A stretch of 64,000 nucleotides of DNA from Saturnia japonica (GCA_033032175.1 CM065324.1:3596001-3660000), one strand, 5' to 3'; counted from the stretch's first letter, positions 33,425-45,696 are shown. Numbers and translations: made by a program. Notes: generated by a model not told the origin, from the letters alone.

Positions 33425-33870
33425 AACTTTTGTTCGTAAGGATTAATATGGCATGCCTAAAAATAATGCTCATAAGTCACTTTTTAATATTCCACAATTT
33501 TTTGTTACAAAATACCTCATTGTGGCTTATGTATAAGAGATAGGGCATATGCTATCGCGATCTTTTTTTTACATATATTACGGACCAATAGTTTTGTTTT
33601 TTGTAGAACATTAGATTTACGTATCAATAACCATTACGCTAGGGCACGCAGATAAACCGGTTCGAGAGGGCTTCCACTTCCGACTTAGTTAATAAAAATA
33701 AATAATTAAGGCTAGCTGAGAGCTTTAGCCTAATGTAAGGCAGCCTATACTATACCTCGTAGATTTGGCTATCATATACAAAAGAGTTTTTCCAATCCGA
33801 CTGGTAGTTTCAGAGATTAGCGTGTTTACAGAAACAAAAAAAACTCTTCCACTTTATTATATTATTAATA
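33425..33870 (+). repeat. 3' part of the CTAGCTGTGCCCC element
   Basis: Collinear with 2229-2656: ACTTTTGTTCGTAAGGATTA, TTATGTATAAGAGATAGG, AAGGCTAGCTGAGAG, TTTCAGAGATTAGCG and a TTATATTATTAATA tail. A Helitron begins at its end. Confidence 0.55.
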
Positions 33871-34127
33871 TCTATGTATTAATACGTGAGAAGAAATCTT
33901 CGGACACCTTTTTAAATGTATTGCGTATATAAATTAATACTGGAATCCAAAGCTCACCAGTGCCATTGAACTTAGACCCTCCAAAATATTGACATTGTCA
34001 CTCAAATGAAAAGTGACAGCAAGTGATATATTATTCATTCTTTATGTTCATACTGCAAATGTCAAACAGAAAATAGTTTATGATTAAAAAGTCGCTGGTT
34101 GAATTTCGATCATTGGGCAACCGCTAG
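33871..34127 (+). mobile_element. Non-autonomous Helitron, copy 3 (internally deleted)
   Basis: Starts TCTATGTATTAATACGTG, ends TTGGGCAACCGCTAG before T. About 95 bp shorter than the other copies: the GGAGAAGGAGTGCAG segment is missing. Confidence 0.7.
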
Positions 34128-34560
34128 TATAAATAAATAATCATATTATATAGTATAGTATAGATAATAATTCATAAATAAAACAAAGGTGTACACACAA
34201 AAAAAAATTATCTTATTCAAAATTTATTTGTTATTTAAAAGATTTACATACATTTACACAGTGACTATACAATAACAAACAATATAACGTTTGTGCTTTA
34301 TTAAATTTCAAAACTGAGCGAACGAGCTAGCTGTGACAAAAATAAAAACCTACCTAAGTAAACTTGGAAAATATAACATTACCTAAATACAAATCATTAC
34401 ATATACATACTAACGGTGCCCTACAGCTCCACACGCGTTTGCTACGCAGTTTCATGTCGTAATTGTACATTTACTTAAACAACTGACCAAAATTAGATGT
34501 GTACAAAATTTCATAACATCGATGAACGGTTTATAGTTAAATTCGGACACCTAGACACAC
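34128..34560. other. Non-coding; left border of duplication unit 2
   Basis: Unassigned AT-rich sequence up to about 34518, after which similarity to unit 1 (22321 onward) begins. Confidence 0.4.
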
Positions 34561-34845
34561 ATAAATCAAAATCAAAATATGTTTGATTCAATTTAGGCCC
34601 CAAGAAGGCAGTTATGAATGTGAAAACACACCGATTCGGAAAACATCCCAGTCATCGAGAAGAACCAACAAGAAACTCAATCGGTTTTATCAACATCTTA
34701 TTTTATTTTTTTAATAAGTTTTTACAGTATTCAAATATATACAGTTATTATCATTTTCAGTAGATGTACACAGAAGTAATCACATCCAGACATCACCATC
34801 ATTCACGTAATCAGCTACCCTATAATTCCCTTTCGACAATATTAA
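34561..34845 (-). mobile_element. LINE 3' fragment, minus strand
   Basis: In reverse it reads GGTAGCTGATTACGTGAATG, then a 3' region with GTTGGTTCTTCTCGATGACT and GCCTTCTTGGGGCC, matching 16370-16610. It is absent from duplication unit 1 and so inserted after the duplication. Confidence 0.6.
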
Positions 34846-34951
34846 TGTACATATTACATTAAATATTAATGTTATAGTCCTGATCAGTGTCGTTTACAAT
34901 TGATGTCTATCAAGAAATAAAAAAAAAAACATGTACAGACAGAATTACAGA

Positions 34952-34957
34952 TTTATT
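34952..34957 (-). promoter_or_regulatory. Polyadenylation signal of gene C
   Basis: Minus-strand AATAAA about 60 bases past the exon 4 stop, matching the gene B signal. Confidence 0.5.
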
Positions 34958-35492
34958 CATATAGATATAAAAGAATAGCTCGCAGTATTAGATAAATAAA
35001 TTCTTTAAGGAAATAATTAATTTTCAGTGACCAATGCTGCGCGGCGACCATTGCGCGGAGCAGCAATCCTAATTGGCGTACGGAGACAGAACACTGCGGT
35101 ATTGTCCTGATCGACCACTCTAAACTCAATGGTAGCGACTGTGCCCTGAAAGGGAATGTTAGGAAAGATTGATTAACACGATTTCCTTGCTACTTGAAGA
35201 AATTCCAGGAAATTATTTATGATGGAATTACGGAAACTAACGCCTTCGTCAATCAAATTGATTAGCAATGATAAAAGAAATACAAGTTTGTGGTTACAAG
35301 AAAAAAAAAATTCTTTTACTTTATCGTCAAACAGCAGACCATTCTATAACTATTTAAAAAATCAAAGCTAACCTATAGGCAAAAATATAGTCTAAGAAAA
35401 TATGAGTGACTAGTGAGTGTATGTACATATTTCATATTTCCCGACAGGGTCGCGACCACCATGCATATGGTGATATACTCATCGCAGTAAAT

Positions 35493-35644
35493 CTATTTTG
35501 GTTTGTTGCGTTTCGCGATCAGAGTCACGCAGAGCGGCATGAAAGCTACGACAGTCGATGAATTGCCGATCACTCGGTGGTCGCCGTTGGTATTTGGATT
35601 GTACTGTGCTTACCATCCAGGTATAGTATCGTCACTCTACCGTG
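35493..35644 (-). pseudogene. Duplicate of the candidate alternative exon, frame-broken
   Basis: Counterpart of 23308-23454, with a cleaner acceptor (TTTTTCTATTAG|CAC). It is 152 nt, with five extra bases (ATCCA) after the codons for KHST, which bring a TGA in frame nine codons later. Beyond the insertion the original frame is still open to the shared TAG, so the break is recent. Confidence 0.4.
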
Positions 35645-35984
35645 CTAATAGAAAAACAAATAATAACTTCCCAATATGTGAAGGTCGTAAAATCCAATTA
35701 CGGAAATTACAAAGTATATAAAATCAATAGCTTACCACAGGGAAGTAACGGTTCAATGTACATGCTCAGAGTGTAGTTGACGAATTCGCCTTGCGACACC
35801 GGGCATTGTGTGTTGGTGAGGAATCTGCAAGTGTCCGCTTGCTCTTGGAGATCATATTGTATCGGGATTGTAATGATACCGATCGACAGATAGGCCGTCG
35901 CCAAAGTTGTCATGGAGCGAATATTACGCGCTGTAATAAATTTTCGTTGATTAAATTTTATAAAAACAAAAATACCTTTTTCTT

Positions 35985-36320
35985 CAGTTTAGGTCCTTGG
36001 AATGGACAAACTAAACACTATTGTCGAAAAATATCCAAGTCAGTAAGAAGAGCCGGCAAGAATGTTAATAGGGCTTTTATTTATCTTTATGAAATAATAT
36101 TTATAGTTAATAATTATATTATTTGATATGGAACTACAGAGAGAGTGAGTTATCTCCAAACATCACTATCATTCGCGTAATAAAACCTTTTTGAAATGAT
36201 ACATAAATTTATTGTCCGGCAAATCGGTAATGTGCTTTGTTGGAACCTCATTGTAGGATCTAACATTTCTAACATCTAACATTACCGGAGAAACTTCTAT
36301 TAGTCTTACTGAATCTAAAG
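35985..36320 (-). mobile_element. LINE fragment in gene C intron 2
   Basis: Counterpart of 23795-24135 at the same place in the intron. The insertion is therefore older than the duplication. Confidence 0.6.
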
Positions 36321-37574
36321 CATAAGATAATTAATTTGAAATATTAATTTACAGTAATAAAATTATATCCGTCGTTTACAAGATCTAGCTTAAGTAAGTT
36401 TTTGCGAATAGGAAAAAATTAAGAGGGGCCAAAAATTCAGACGTTGATTAAGAATTAAAGTAAACATAAAAATTAAATTAAATTTAAATACAATTATTTA
36501 CAGTATTCGATAGGTTTTTCTTCAGCGATGAAACACTGTATGACTTAATGCTGTTTTTTTATTTGAATCTCTTTAGTGAACATGATGTGTTACGAACCAG
36601 GTTTGAACCGCGGGCCATAAAGTGCAAAGCAGTTAAATATAGATATTTAACTGAAAGTTTTATATATTAATTTACAAATACTCCTATTTATATATATCAT
36701 GGCTGTATACAAGTGTTATTTCGTTAAGTGTCTCGCCAGCTAACACAGATACAACATTATGGCCCGCCTCTAAAATTAGTCAGGCAACCATGGTCTAAAG
36801 CTAAACGGTTGTATACGCAACACTAAAAAACTTTAAGGACGGTCTGGGAGAGACCTACACCTGCAATTGACTGATACAGATATGATGAAGATGTACTCAC
36901 GTGCTCTGAAAGCGACATTTATACTGGTGTGCTCCAATTGATGAAAGACGCACGGTGGAGTCCTACAGCCATTTATGTACGTGTTAACTGGAAGTTGTCC
37001 TGGATTGGAGGTACCTGGAATTGCACGTATGATTGAATAATTTTAGGCGTAATATTTAAAATATATTATTGCTGATTAACTACTAAGTACCTAAAGAGAT
37101 ATAAAAGAAAATATGTATGTACGCAAGCACGTAACAAGTTATAATTCTTTGGGGTAACAAACCAAAAATAGCTCCAAAAGTGTTTTCCGCGTGCCAGTAA
37201 CATGATGAAGTTAGCCAGCAATGATAATAATGTCAATTCATTTTACTGAGTTTTTTTGTGTAATAATAATTTAAAGGTCTATAAATAAACATTATTTTAA
37301 AATTGATGGCTAGTTCATCACGTCGTACTTCCGTCATATGCTGCGCGAGACGGCCTCAATTTTACCCTCTATAATACGCACCGAAAGAAGACAACTTTAC
37401 AGAATGAATAACGCAAAGTTTAACACAAACCAAGAGTGACATGAAACAAAATTACAAAAAATTCACTGATAATGACTCATCAATGTGAAAACAACCATGG
37501 CCTTTGATGGTAGTAAGTCTTGACAACTATGAGACATCCAATACTTTATAGTATATTTTTAATTTATGAAATAT

Positions 37575-37790
37575 CATGGCTCAGTTGTCTCAGCCTGAGC
37601 TTACGGAGAAGGAAAACATCTTGATGAATCCATAGCATGGTGGTAGAGTTTTTCAAATGCCTGCCTCACTAGCTACCACCCTCAAGATGATTTGTCGCCA
37701 AGCACCAATAGGAGTGTTCCGGCGACTACACTTGAGAGCAAGTCTTCCACTAGGTTTAGCGTGCTACCATTTTGGGCTACATGATCAGGT
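37575..37790 (+). repeat. SINE body fragment in gene C intron 1
   Basis: Contains GGTGGTAGAG, CTAGCTACCACCCTCAAG and GTCTTCCACTAGG in the same order as the SINE at 15950-16150. The tRNA-like head is degraded. Confidence 0.5.
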
Positions 37791-37997
37791 GAAAATGTTT
37801 ATAACGATAAAATAAAGTATATTAATTATTATTATCTTATGGAATCAGTAGGTAATATATTTACTCACATTGTGAAACGCTTGTGGTCTGTGCTAGAGCG
37901 ACAGCGACCAATGTTGGTAGTAGTACCACGAAACGCATCATTTTAGTATTATCACTGCTCATGTTTACACTTTGTGTTGTGAAATTACTATGAACGA

Positions 37998-38006
37998 CTA
38001 TTTATA
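37998..38006 (-). promoter_or_regulatory. TATA box of gene C
   Basis: TATAAATAG on the minus strand, in the same position relative to the first ATG as in gene B. Confidence 0.5.
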
Positions 38007-38159
38007 CTATTACAAACTTGATAAATATTAATTTATCAGACGATACAAGTTGCAGGTGTTAATTTACTATGGAACCTGATTTGTTTAGATAACAGATACA
38101 GTCGAGGTAATGAATCGCATTAAGGTTTATCTTTCATTTTATTATCACAATTCTACCGT

Positions 38160-39055
38160 ACCAGCTGGTCCCGCAGACTTTGTTACGCCCTTTCCAGTGG
38201 TCAGTAGCTCGACTACAGCGCAACCTATTGCGATGAGGGATATCATAGATATATTACATTCACCATGGAAAAACTCTTAGATGTACCAACTTTCATGGTA
38301 ATAGGTCAAACGATTTTTATATAATACATACTGTTGGGATTATGGATATGTGACAGTGTATTCTTTATAATGATTTAAGATTTTATTCATTGGAAGATTT
38401 TTATTTATTGAAATAGAGTTTTCGCAAGTGTGTCTTAACACCATCAAGGATCAGAGAGAACTAATTGCTTACAACTATATTTCTACAGTTGTCCTTTTTA
38501 CATCGTGTAACATTTGGTATTTATGCAGTCTATACAATACTCGAATTCTACCTAGTTTTTATGAATCGTAGTTCGGGTGATTTAAACTATCTTTCTCCGA
38601 AATAATAAATTAAAACCTTTTTCAAGGGTAAAAATGTGTTCACCAAAAGTTCCTTAAAAAGAAATCTTTTAAGAACAAAACAAATTTAAAACATTTAAAA
38701 TATAATATCTCAAAGAGAATGATTTTTGTAGACGAACTCAATATTTCAACACATACCTATGTAAATAACGGTCTACTCGAAAAAGAGACAAACACATCAT
38801 CAGGTATATCTATACGATTTAGCCTGCGAGAAAATGAGAAGATTTCCTATCTTGGTCTCCTCTTTGTACGTGTATGTGCGCTTGCGTATTACGAAGCCTT
38901 GGGATGGTAGTCATAGCCAGCGTGATGCATAGAGTTCACGTGTATCGTTTATATGAATATTTTTATGTTTTCTAAAGGTTTCACTTCTATTGCGTGTGAA
39001 CTTCACACATGTTTTTACGATAATAAAACAAGTGAGAAAAAAGTGAAAAAATATG
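38160..39055. other. Unassigned stretch inside duplication unit 2
   Basis: Similarity to unit 1 is hard to follow here, and no exon or repeat border could be supported. Confidence 0.35.
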
Positions 39056-39425
39056 GTTTCAGGTACGCGCTTTAGACGTTATACTTCTTTAAATAGTAGC
39101 ATTTGATGTCAAGTGAAGAATAACATCGAGTGTGATTATCTTCATAATAAAACAAGAGATAAGTAGCAACTTTATATTGTATAGACTTTTTGTTAGAATG
39201 TACTTGCATATCGTAAAAATTCACTCCTTTCGGTTTCATTCCTTAACGTGCTTAAAGAAGTACCTAATATTTCAAAAATGGTCATCTACTGAAAGGTCAC
39301 ATATTCTTTTATAAGCTCCAGCCGCCCGCGCCCGCCCCCAGAAGTGCGATTTGCCGCCCCTAATGTCACCCATGCTAGCTACGCCACTGCACGTAAGGCA
39401 ATCAGTTAGTTGAATGTTTTATTGT

Positions 39426-39935
39426 ATACTAGCTGTGCCCGTGCCTTCCCTTACGTGGACTACAGAATACCCGCGTGAATCTTGCTCCCCCGCTCCCGGC
39501 TATTTTAAAGACAAAAATGCTTATTGTGGGCGTTCCTTAAAAGATAGCACTTTTTTGTAGGTCTTTTTAATGCCTATAATTATGTAGTACAATAATTTGC
39601 TACATCTCTTATGGTTTACTCAGTATAAGCCATTTAAGCGCCCGAATTGATTCACCATGACCAGTTTTTTTTATTTGTGTGGAACCCTAATTCTTCTTCT
39701 AATATAAAAGCAGCCTAAGTTACTCCGTATATCATCAGCTATCTATCAGTGAAAGTCCCGTCAAAATCGGTCCAACCGTTTCGGAGATTACCCGGAACAA
39801 ACAGACAGAAAGACAACCATTTTTAAAATGGGCTTTTTGTTATAGGTATCGTATATACTTTCATATGCATTTAGTAAAAAGCTGTTATTTTGACATTACA
39901 AACAGACACTTCAATTTTATTCATTGTATAGATAG
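39426..39935 (+). repeat. Repeat E, complete copy
   Basis: Starts CTAGCTGTGCCCGTGCCTTC and passes through TACGTGGACTACAGAATAC, GCTATTTTAAAGACAAAAAT, CGGTCCAACCGTTTCGGAG and CATATGCATTTAGTAAAAAG. It ends ACAGACACTTCAATTTTATT. About 510 bp and without a coding frame. It interrupts the duplication, splitting sequence that is continuous at 26710 in unit 1. Confidence 0.65.
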
Positions 39936-40185
39936 CCATAAATAGAAGTCATACCCTGAATTTGTTAATTGGGATAGAAACAATGAGCTTAAGTTCGAGG
40001 CAAGGGTAGATATCCTCCGCCCGGGTGCGAAATATAATTTGCCACCCCTGAAGATTATAGATATAACTGTAAAATTCTGCATTTCTTGGATGCATTGCAT
40101 GTATAAAATAATTAATCATTTCTGAACGGATGTTACAAAAGAAAAATACTTGTAGGTATAAAATTTTACTGAATTTTTTTACACA

Positions 40186-40436
40186 GACTAACGCCCGCCA
40201 TACACGCTACGGTCTACCAGAAAGGGTTTCCTGTGAATGTGTGATTGCAGGGATACAAACACACGTCGATCGACGCGATGTCCGTACACGCTAAGATTGA
40301 GTCATCATTAATTGAAACCTACTTATGTATGGCTATATTTTAGAACGTCTATTTTAATACACGCACACCTGGGAAGACCTCGACGGTAGACAGTAGCGTG
40401 TTGGCTATAGGCTTGGCGTTAGGTAATTTCAAAACA
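40186..40436. mobile_element. Short inverted-repeat element (CTAACGCC ends)
   Basis: CTAACGCCCGCCATACACGC at the left and, in reverse, CTAACGCCAAGCC at the right, about 250 bp apart. This is the uninserted counterpart of 26983-28473. A worn arm (GTGTACGGCCGACGTTAAG) is also seen near 17420. Confidence 0.4.
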
Positions 40437-40679
40437 ATATACAAATTGAGGCATAATAGTTATTATACAAGCATTCTCTTTTTAAAGTGAAACTTTTATT
40501 AGATCGTCTCAAAATTTTTGCTCTGTGTGTTGGATGTCGCGTGACGGTGACGTCATTACTCATTTGTGAATTTTTAGTTAAATGTCTATAATGTGAAATA
40601 AAGTTTCACTTTTACCGTGGTTTCATAAAACCACACAATCAATTTTTTTATTCACATGGCGCGATTTCCCTTACTTCTT

Positions 40680-40905
40680 AACCGACTTCAACAAAAGACT
40701 GGTGGAGGTTATGTGTAATTATATATGTTTTTTTTTATGGATGTTCAGCCATAATCTCTTTGTTTAGGAACCGATTTGGATTTTTTTTTTTTTTTGTAGG
40801 ATAGGGGTACCTCAAGGGTGGTTGAGTTTTAATTTCATTGGCATTGGACCTTTAACTTCGAAGATACAAGATCATTGAAGTTTTCCTTTTTTGTTAAAAA
40901 CTTTC
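40680..40905 (+). repeat. Repeat h
   Basis: Starts ACCGACTTCAACAAAAGAC and contains ATGGATGTTCAGCCATAATC, CTCTTTGTTTAGGAACCGAT and CATTGGACCTTTAACTTCGA. Shared with 18090-18560 and 53205-53480. Confidence 0.55.
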
Positions 40906-41215
40906 TTGTGAATATTATTTATTTTGCCACTTCTAGTAAGTGGCCTCTCGGGAGCTATGCATCCGTACACTCCCGACAAGTCTCGACACTGGGTAGACTA
41001 TGCTTTGCTATAGGTTTACGTAAAAACCGTCGAAATTACAAAAACATGAAGTAGAGTGTACTTTTTTTTTGTTAAAACACATGTGAATCATACTAAATAT
41101 TAATAAGTTAATGCTATCAAGTCACCTGCACATATCGCTGCAAAATTAATGGGAATGAAATTAATGGGAATTATCTTAAATACCTACTACGCAATGTGTA
41201 AAATGTTTTAACATA

Positions 41216-41937
41216 ATTTAGTATGAATGATTTGATGGGTCTCCCTGCATAAGATTCTATAGGTTAATTCCACGAACGTATAAAAAATGGCGGACGGAGT
41301 TCCGCTAATATAAGACAAAAGTGAAGCACTGCAATTGCGGATACGTAAGCGTGTGAGAGTTTTTAGAGAATTGACATGAGAATAAATTAACCCATTTAAA
41401 AAAAAAAAAAAAAGATTTGGACTGTCGGAGACCTAGAGAGAGAGAGAGAGAGAACATGACTTCACTGTCGGTAATCTCTCGCACATCAAAGGGTTTTATA
41501 GTAGGTACCTATGTAATAAACTTCGTCTGCGCGGCCATATTTCAGTCGACGCACAGAGTGATAAATAAAAGAAAGTTCTCTTTTATTAATTAGTCCAAAG
41601 GTAAAAAATTACAATAAAAAACAATCAATTGAAATATATATCCCTGTTTATTAAGATTAGTTAGAATTCCTTATTTAGGTACTTTTTATCTCTTACTTTC
41701 AAAGTATTATATGCTTTTCTAAATAAAAGAAAACGAATATTTAAGTATTTTCTGGAAATTTAATTAATAAAATTTACATATATTTTGTGTTCTGTCCCAG
41801 TAAACGCGTGCTCAAATACCGGATAATTTATTAAACGTCCATGGTCAATTTAATAATAATATTAAGTGAGTGGACTCTTGTGTGTTATTATGACGATATT
41901 TCGTCACCGGATAATGAATTGTACAGACCACTACTTA
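41216..41937. other. Non-coding with A run and GA microsatellite
   Basis: An A run near 41397-41414 and a (GA)n run near 41436-41454. Otherwise AT-rich without a recognised feature. Confidence 0.45.
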
Positions 41938-42110
41938 TGATTATTAGGAGGGAAATTTCTTTGGAGATTTCTCTCTACTAGTAAACCCGACTGGTGCAAT
42001 ATCTCCACCTTACAGAAGATCACAGCTCGTGTCGTGTTCCTGCGGTTAGTAGTGTTTCCCGAGCTCGTTGGGGTAAGGGGAGAGAGAGTTCAAGGTCGGC
42101 AAGCAACACC
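41938..42110 (-). repeat. Repeat c, reverse-strand partial copy
   Basis: In reverse it reads GAACTCTCTCTCCCCTTACC, GAACACGACACGAGCTGTG and CACCAGTCGGGTTTAC, matching the second half of 10696-10990. Confidence 0.5.
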
Positions 42111-43051
42111 ATAAGATACTTATCTCCCTATAATAAATGTGTGCTAAACTGGAAAAAATAGCTCTAACTTATAATTTGTCCATACTGTTGTGGTCGGTAA
42201 AGAAATATAATAATTCTTACTATAAATATCCTGATTTTTGTTTTATAATTTTTTAAACGTAATAAACGCAACAATGAATATTTATGACTTGTATATCTAT
42301 TCAATAATCGTATTCGAAAGACAAAAGCCAGTTTCACAAGCAAAAATAACAATGAAATATAAAAATGCTAATTGTATAAGAAAATAAGTATGAACTAACG
42401 AGATCGCAACACATACCTTTAGATAGATACCTAGATAAAACCTAATAACAAAAACTATAGATAACAAAAACACCTGAAACTTAGCGAATAAAAATCCACT
42501 ATCGACACCTGTCTACAGTTATCTGCTTTTGATATTCTGATAGAACTTGTACAACTTATATATTAGATTACAATCTGTGATCAAATAATTATAATATTTA
42601 TCCTTAAAGCCCGCTCTGAAACCGAGTATGTGTTGCAAGTGTGTCAAATTTACGTTTTAACATTAAAATTTGATCGCCTATGCGACTGCTGTGACACCCA
42701 AACCATGGTGCATCTCCTATCGTGGTCTCTTTGTGCTTATCCTGCACATTCGCTGACCTATCAGCGGCTATCATTAGCATAATAAAACGCTCAGAAGGCG
42801 GCCGAATACACTGGTCAGCCTCAATTTAAAACAATCATCGACATACAAGAAGAAGACTTGATCGCTGCTAGCTGATGCAAGTAAATTTAATATTGGGTTT
42901 GATTTTAACTATCGCCAAATAAATGCACGTTCAATGACCTAATTATTAAGATTTGTCCCTAAACTAATAGATGTGTCGCCGTCTCCCGCTAGTTCTTATC
43001 AAAACACAAACCTAACCTAACCCAGCCACATCTTCCGTGTATTACATTATA
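42111..43051. other. Non-coding, no feature recognised
   Basis: No exon-like segment, repeat border or motif identified. Confidence 0.4.
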
Positions 43052-43299
43052 GCCGTTTTTAATAACCTATCAATCTGTTGTTTAAGTTACTAAGGATAGA
43101 CCAATATAACCTTTTGTCCTTACTTTTTTTCAATAACCTATCAATGGATAGTTTTTCCTATCTACATAATATATATCCATATCCTATAGTTTAAATAGAT
43201 AAGAGGAAAGCCTATATCTATCGTTAGTTAAAGATACTTAGTACTTGTTACAATGTATACTAATCGGGGATAGTAAACTCAGATGTTATTGAAAACGGC
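43052..43299. mobile_element. Short inverted-repeat element (MITE-like)
   Basis: The left end GCCGTTTTTAATAAC is matched in reverse by the right end (GCCGTTTTCAATAAC). The spacer is about 220 bp with no coding potential. I could not settle a target-site duplication. Confidence 0.45.
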
Positions 43300-43449
43300 C
43301 GCAAGTCATCTAGTTTATAAATTTGATCAAATCTCTGTTTCTATCATATTACTTAATTAGAGAGAATGTCTTGGGAATAGATATCATAATTAAGAGATGC
43401 ATATTGGTCATCAATATAAACTTTAGTAACAGAAAATAGATTTAATCTA

Positions 43450-43695
43450 TACTAATAGGTACCTATTGCTGAAGAGACTTCATTTAGGTATTGTTTGTTT
43501 GATTGAACACGCTAATATCTGGAACTGCCAGTCAGATTTGAAAAATTATTTTTGTATTTGTTTAATTTCACGCTATGAACCTAAGGAATGAAGAAATAAC
43601 TTTGAAGTACACGGTTGCGTTTGTGGCGGTGCAGTGCGGAGTTGGTTGGTTGTATCTTAATATAGATAAAACCGCGAGGCGCAGCTAGTAACAAA
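43450..43695 (-). repeat. CTAGCTG-family element, reverse strand
   Basis: Begins TCTATACTAATAG at the tail end and finishes CCGCGAGGCGCAGCTAG, the reverse of a CTAGCTGCGCCTCGCGG head. It contains GATTGAACACGCTAATATC, also seen near 5565. Confidence 0.5.
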
Positions 43696-45696
43696 CTAAA
43701 TAAATTGATTTCTTCATACCGGTTGTTTCATTTTGCCAAACACGTTGCGATTACTGTTACAATTTGCAAAATAATAGATTTATATATTAAATAGGATGCT
43801 ATTTGATCAGTCGTAAATCTGTTTCAACCGTGCAGTCTTCATCTGGTCAGTCAATGAAATGCTCGTCTTTGCACATTCAATACAAGACCAGACGTTCCAG
43901 TCATTGGTTGATCAACAACAATATCCAATAAACTCGATTAAGTATTTATATTTAGGTAAGTAGTAACTAATCCAATTTACTAAATTCACTTGGTCTTACT
44001 TTATTCCTATGTTACAAATTCGAACACAGCTACTTATTACTAAATGATCATCAAGTCGAAAATATAAATTGACCGATAACTTTCATTGAAATTCACGCTC
44101 TTGTAGGTATATAGATTAAGGAGTCATACTAAAAGTATTGCATTTTTTTTAAATTTTGGCAGTAGGTACCTACTGGACGAAGATTTCTAGTAGGTAGGTA
44201 CCATACACAATTTATACAGGATACAAAATTTTCAAAAATATTTAGTGATTACTTTCCGAGTTAAAGGTCGCTCCTCCGTTCAGATGTTTAGATTGAGGAG
44301 TCACTTTTACATTCGTATAACTTTCGATACATTGTACTACAATTTCCAGAATTTATCCTACAAAATTTACTATTTTAATACTAAATAAGGGTGCAAGTTT
44401 CCTTTTAACAGCTGGAGTCGTTCCGCAACCCATACGGACATTACTTTCTCTCATAGAAATTGATGTATTATCTTTGTAGAGACATATAATAATAGTCTTG
44501 AATTAAATTTTAAACCTTTGTTCTGTCACGAGTATAATGGAAATTGCTCATAGGAACTGCTTGGTATTGTAGCCTCATCGCTATTTTAAATACGTACCTT
44601 TCAACGTTGCCTAACTGCGTTATATCTTCTCTCTTTAAAGTCTTCACGTCACGGCCAAATACTTCTTGACAATTATATGAAACCGTGTGAAACATACCGC
44701 AGTACACGCATTGCCGCACCTCTCCGCTGTTGTTCAGTTCCGCTTAGTACGGTCTTATCAACTATGCTCAGGTTCTTCTAAAAGGTTACCGTTTGTAACC
44801 ATTTTTCATTATACGGAAATACTCTTCCGACAGAATCAATGTACAGCAGGAGAAATTCAATAAAAACGAAATCTGATTAGTTGTTTCTTGACCATGAATA
44901 ATAATTATCCACTTCATAGCTAATCTGCTCTTCTTTGTTACCTATATTCGGGTAAAGTTTATGTTTTTGAAAGAAAAATAAAACAAAAAATATTAAAAAA
45001 AAAAATCTTTATCTTAAGTTGAAATTATTACTTGGCAGATTTTTTTTAACAACTTTATATTGTCTTTCGTAGGTAATATGTAATCACTTTATAAATGTAA
45101 TAAAACAAAACAACTAGGTACGGTTGCGATACACCTAAATAGTTTACAAAACAATCACAATTTACATTTCGAATATCGGTAGGTACAAAAAAATTATCGT
45201 TGATTAATTACGTTTACTGGTTTAACTTTTGTTTGTATCGTAGATACACAAATAGTTCTAACAAAAGGAAATATTAAAACAATTAAAACTTACGCATAAA
45301 TTAAACTTCAGACTGAATATCAGAACTCCTACAATTTTTTTTACACTTTTTTTTGGCATTTACTTAAATGCATAGTGTTGTATTATTTCTATATCAATAA
45401 GTCATAGTAAAAACATTTTTTCAAAGTACAATACAAATTACATTCAGTATCCTTCATACTTTTTTCGATTAAAATAATATTTATACATTTAATTAAAGGT
45501 TCACTATTTCGTAACTTTTACTCCTCTAATTGTGTTAATTGATCCGTAGCCCCTCACTGCCAACGCTAGCCAATCAGAGTACCTACTTCGAAAATATCTC
45601 GACCACAATAACTAGAACCCGCAGCAGGGCCACGTATCTGGAATCTTCTATTTGACAAGTGACGAAATATATGTTCACTAAGACAGCAGCTTATTC
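43696..45696. other. Non-coding, no gene supported
   Basis: A short imperfect direct repeat, TAGATTAAGGAGTCA (44112) and TAGATTGAGGAGTCA (44290), is the only internal structure I noticed. Confidence 0.4.

Larger units (their letters stand above)
35017..37962 (-). pseudogene. Npc2-like: NPC2-like gene C, duplicate of B with a frameshift in exon 3
   Basis: Exons 37869-37962, 36901-37014, 35736-35930 and 35017-35145 correspond one to one with gene B; every splice site and the TATA box are kept. Exon 3 is 195 nt where genes A and B both have 194. Near its 3' end gene B reads CCGTACTTCCCTGTG and gene C reads CCGTTACTTCCCTGTG. The extra T changes the end to EPLLPCG. Splicing to exon 4 then runs into a stop after five more codons. 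The product would lose the last two strands of the ML fold and cysteine 6, the partner of cysteine 1. Everything else, including the signal peptide and cysteines 1-5, is intact. This means either a recent loss of function or a one-base assembly error. Exon 4 differs from B by one synonymous change and one glycine-to-alanine change. Confidence 0.8.
34525..41215. repeat. Segmental duplication, unit 2
   Basis: Collinear with 22321-29445. It contains NPC2-like gene C. Relative to unit 1 it has gained a LINE fragment (34561-34845), repeat E (39426-39935) and repeat h (40680-40905), and it lacks about 1.2 kb present in unit 1 at 27.05-28.29 kb. Confidence 0.8.
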
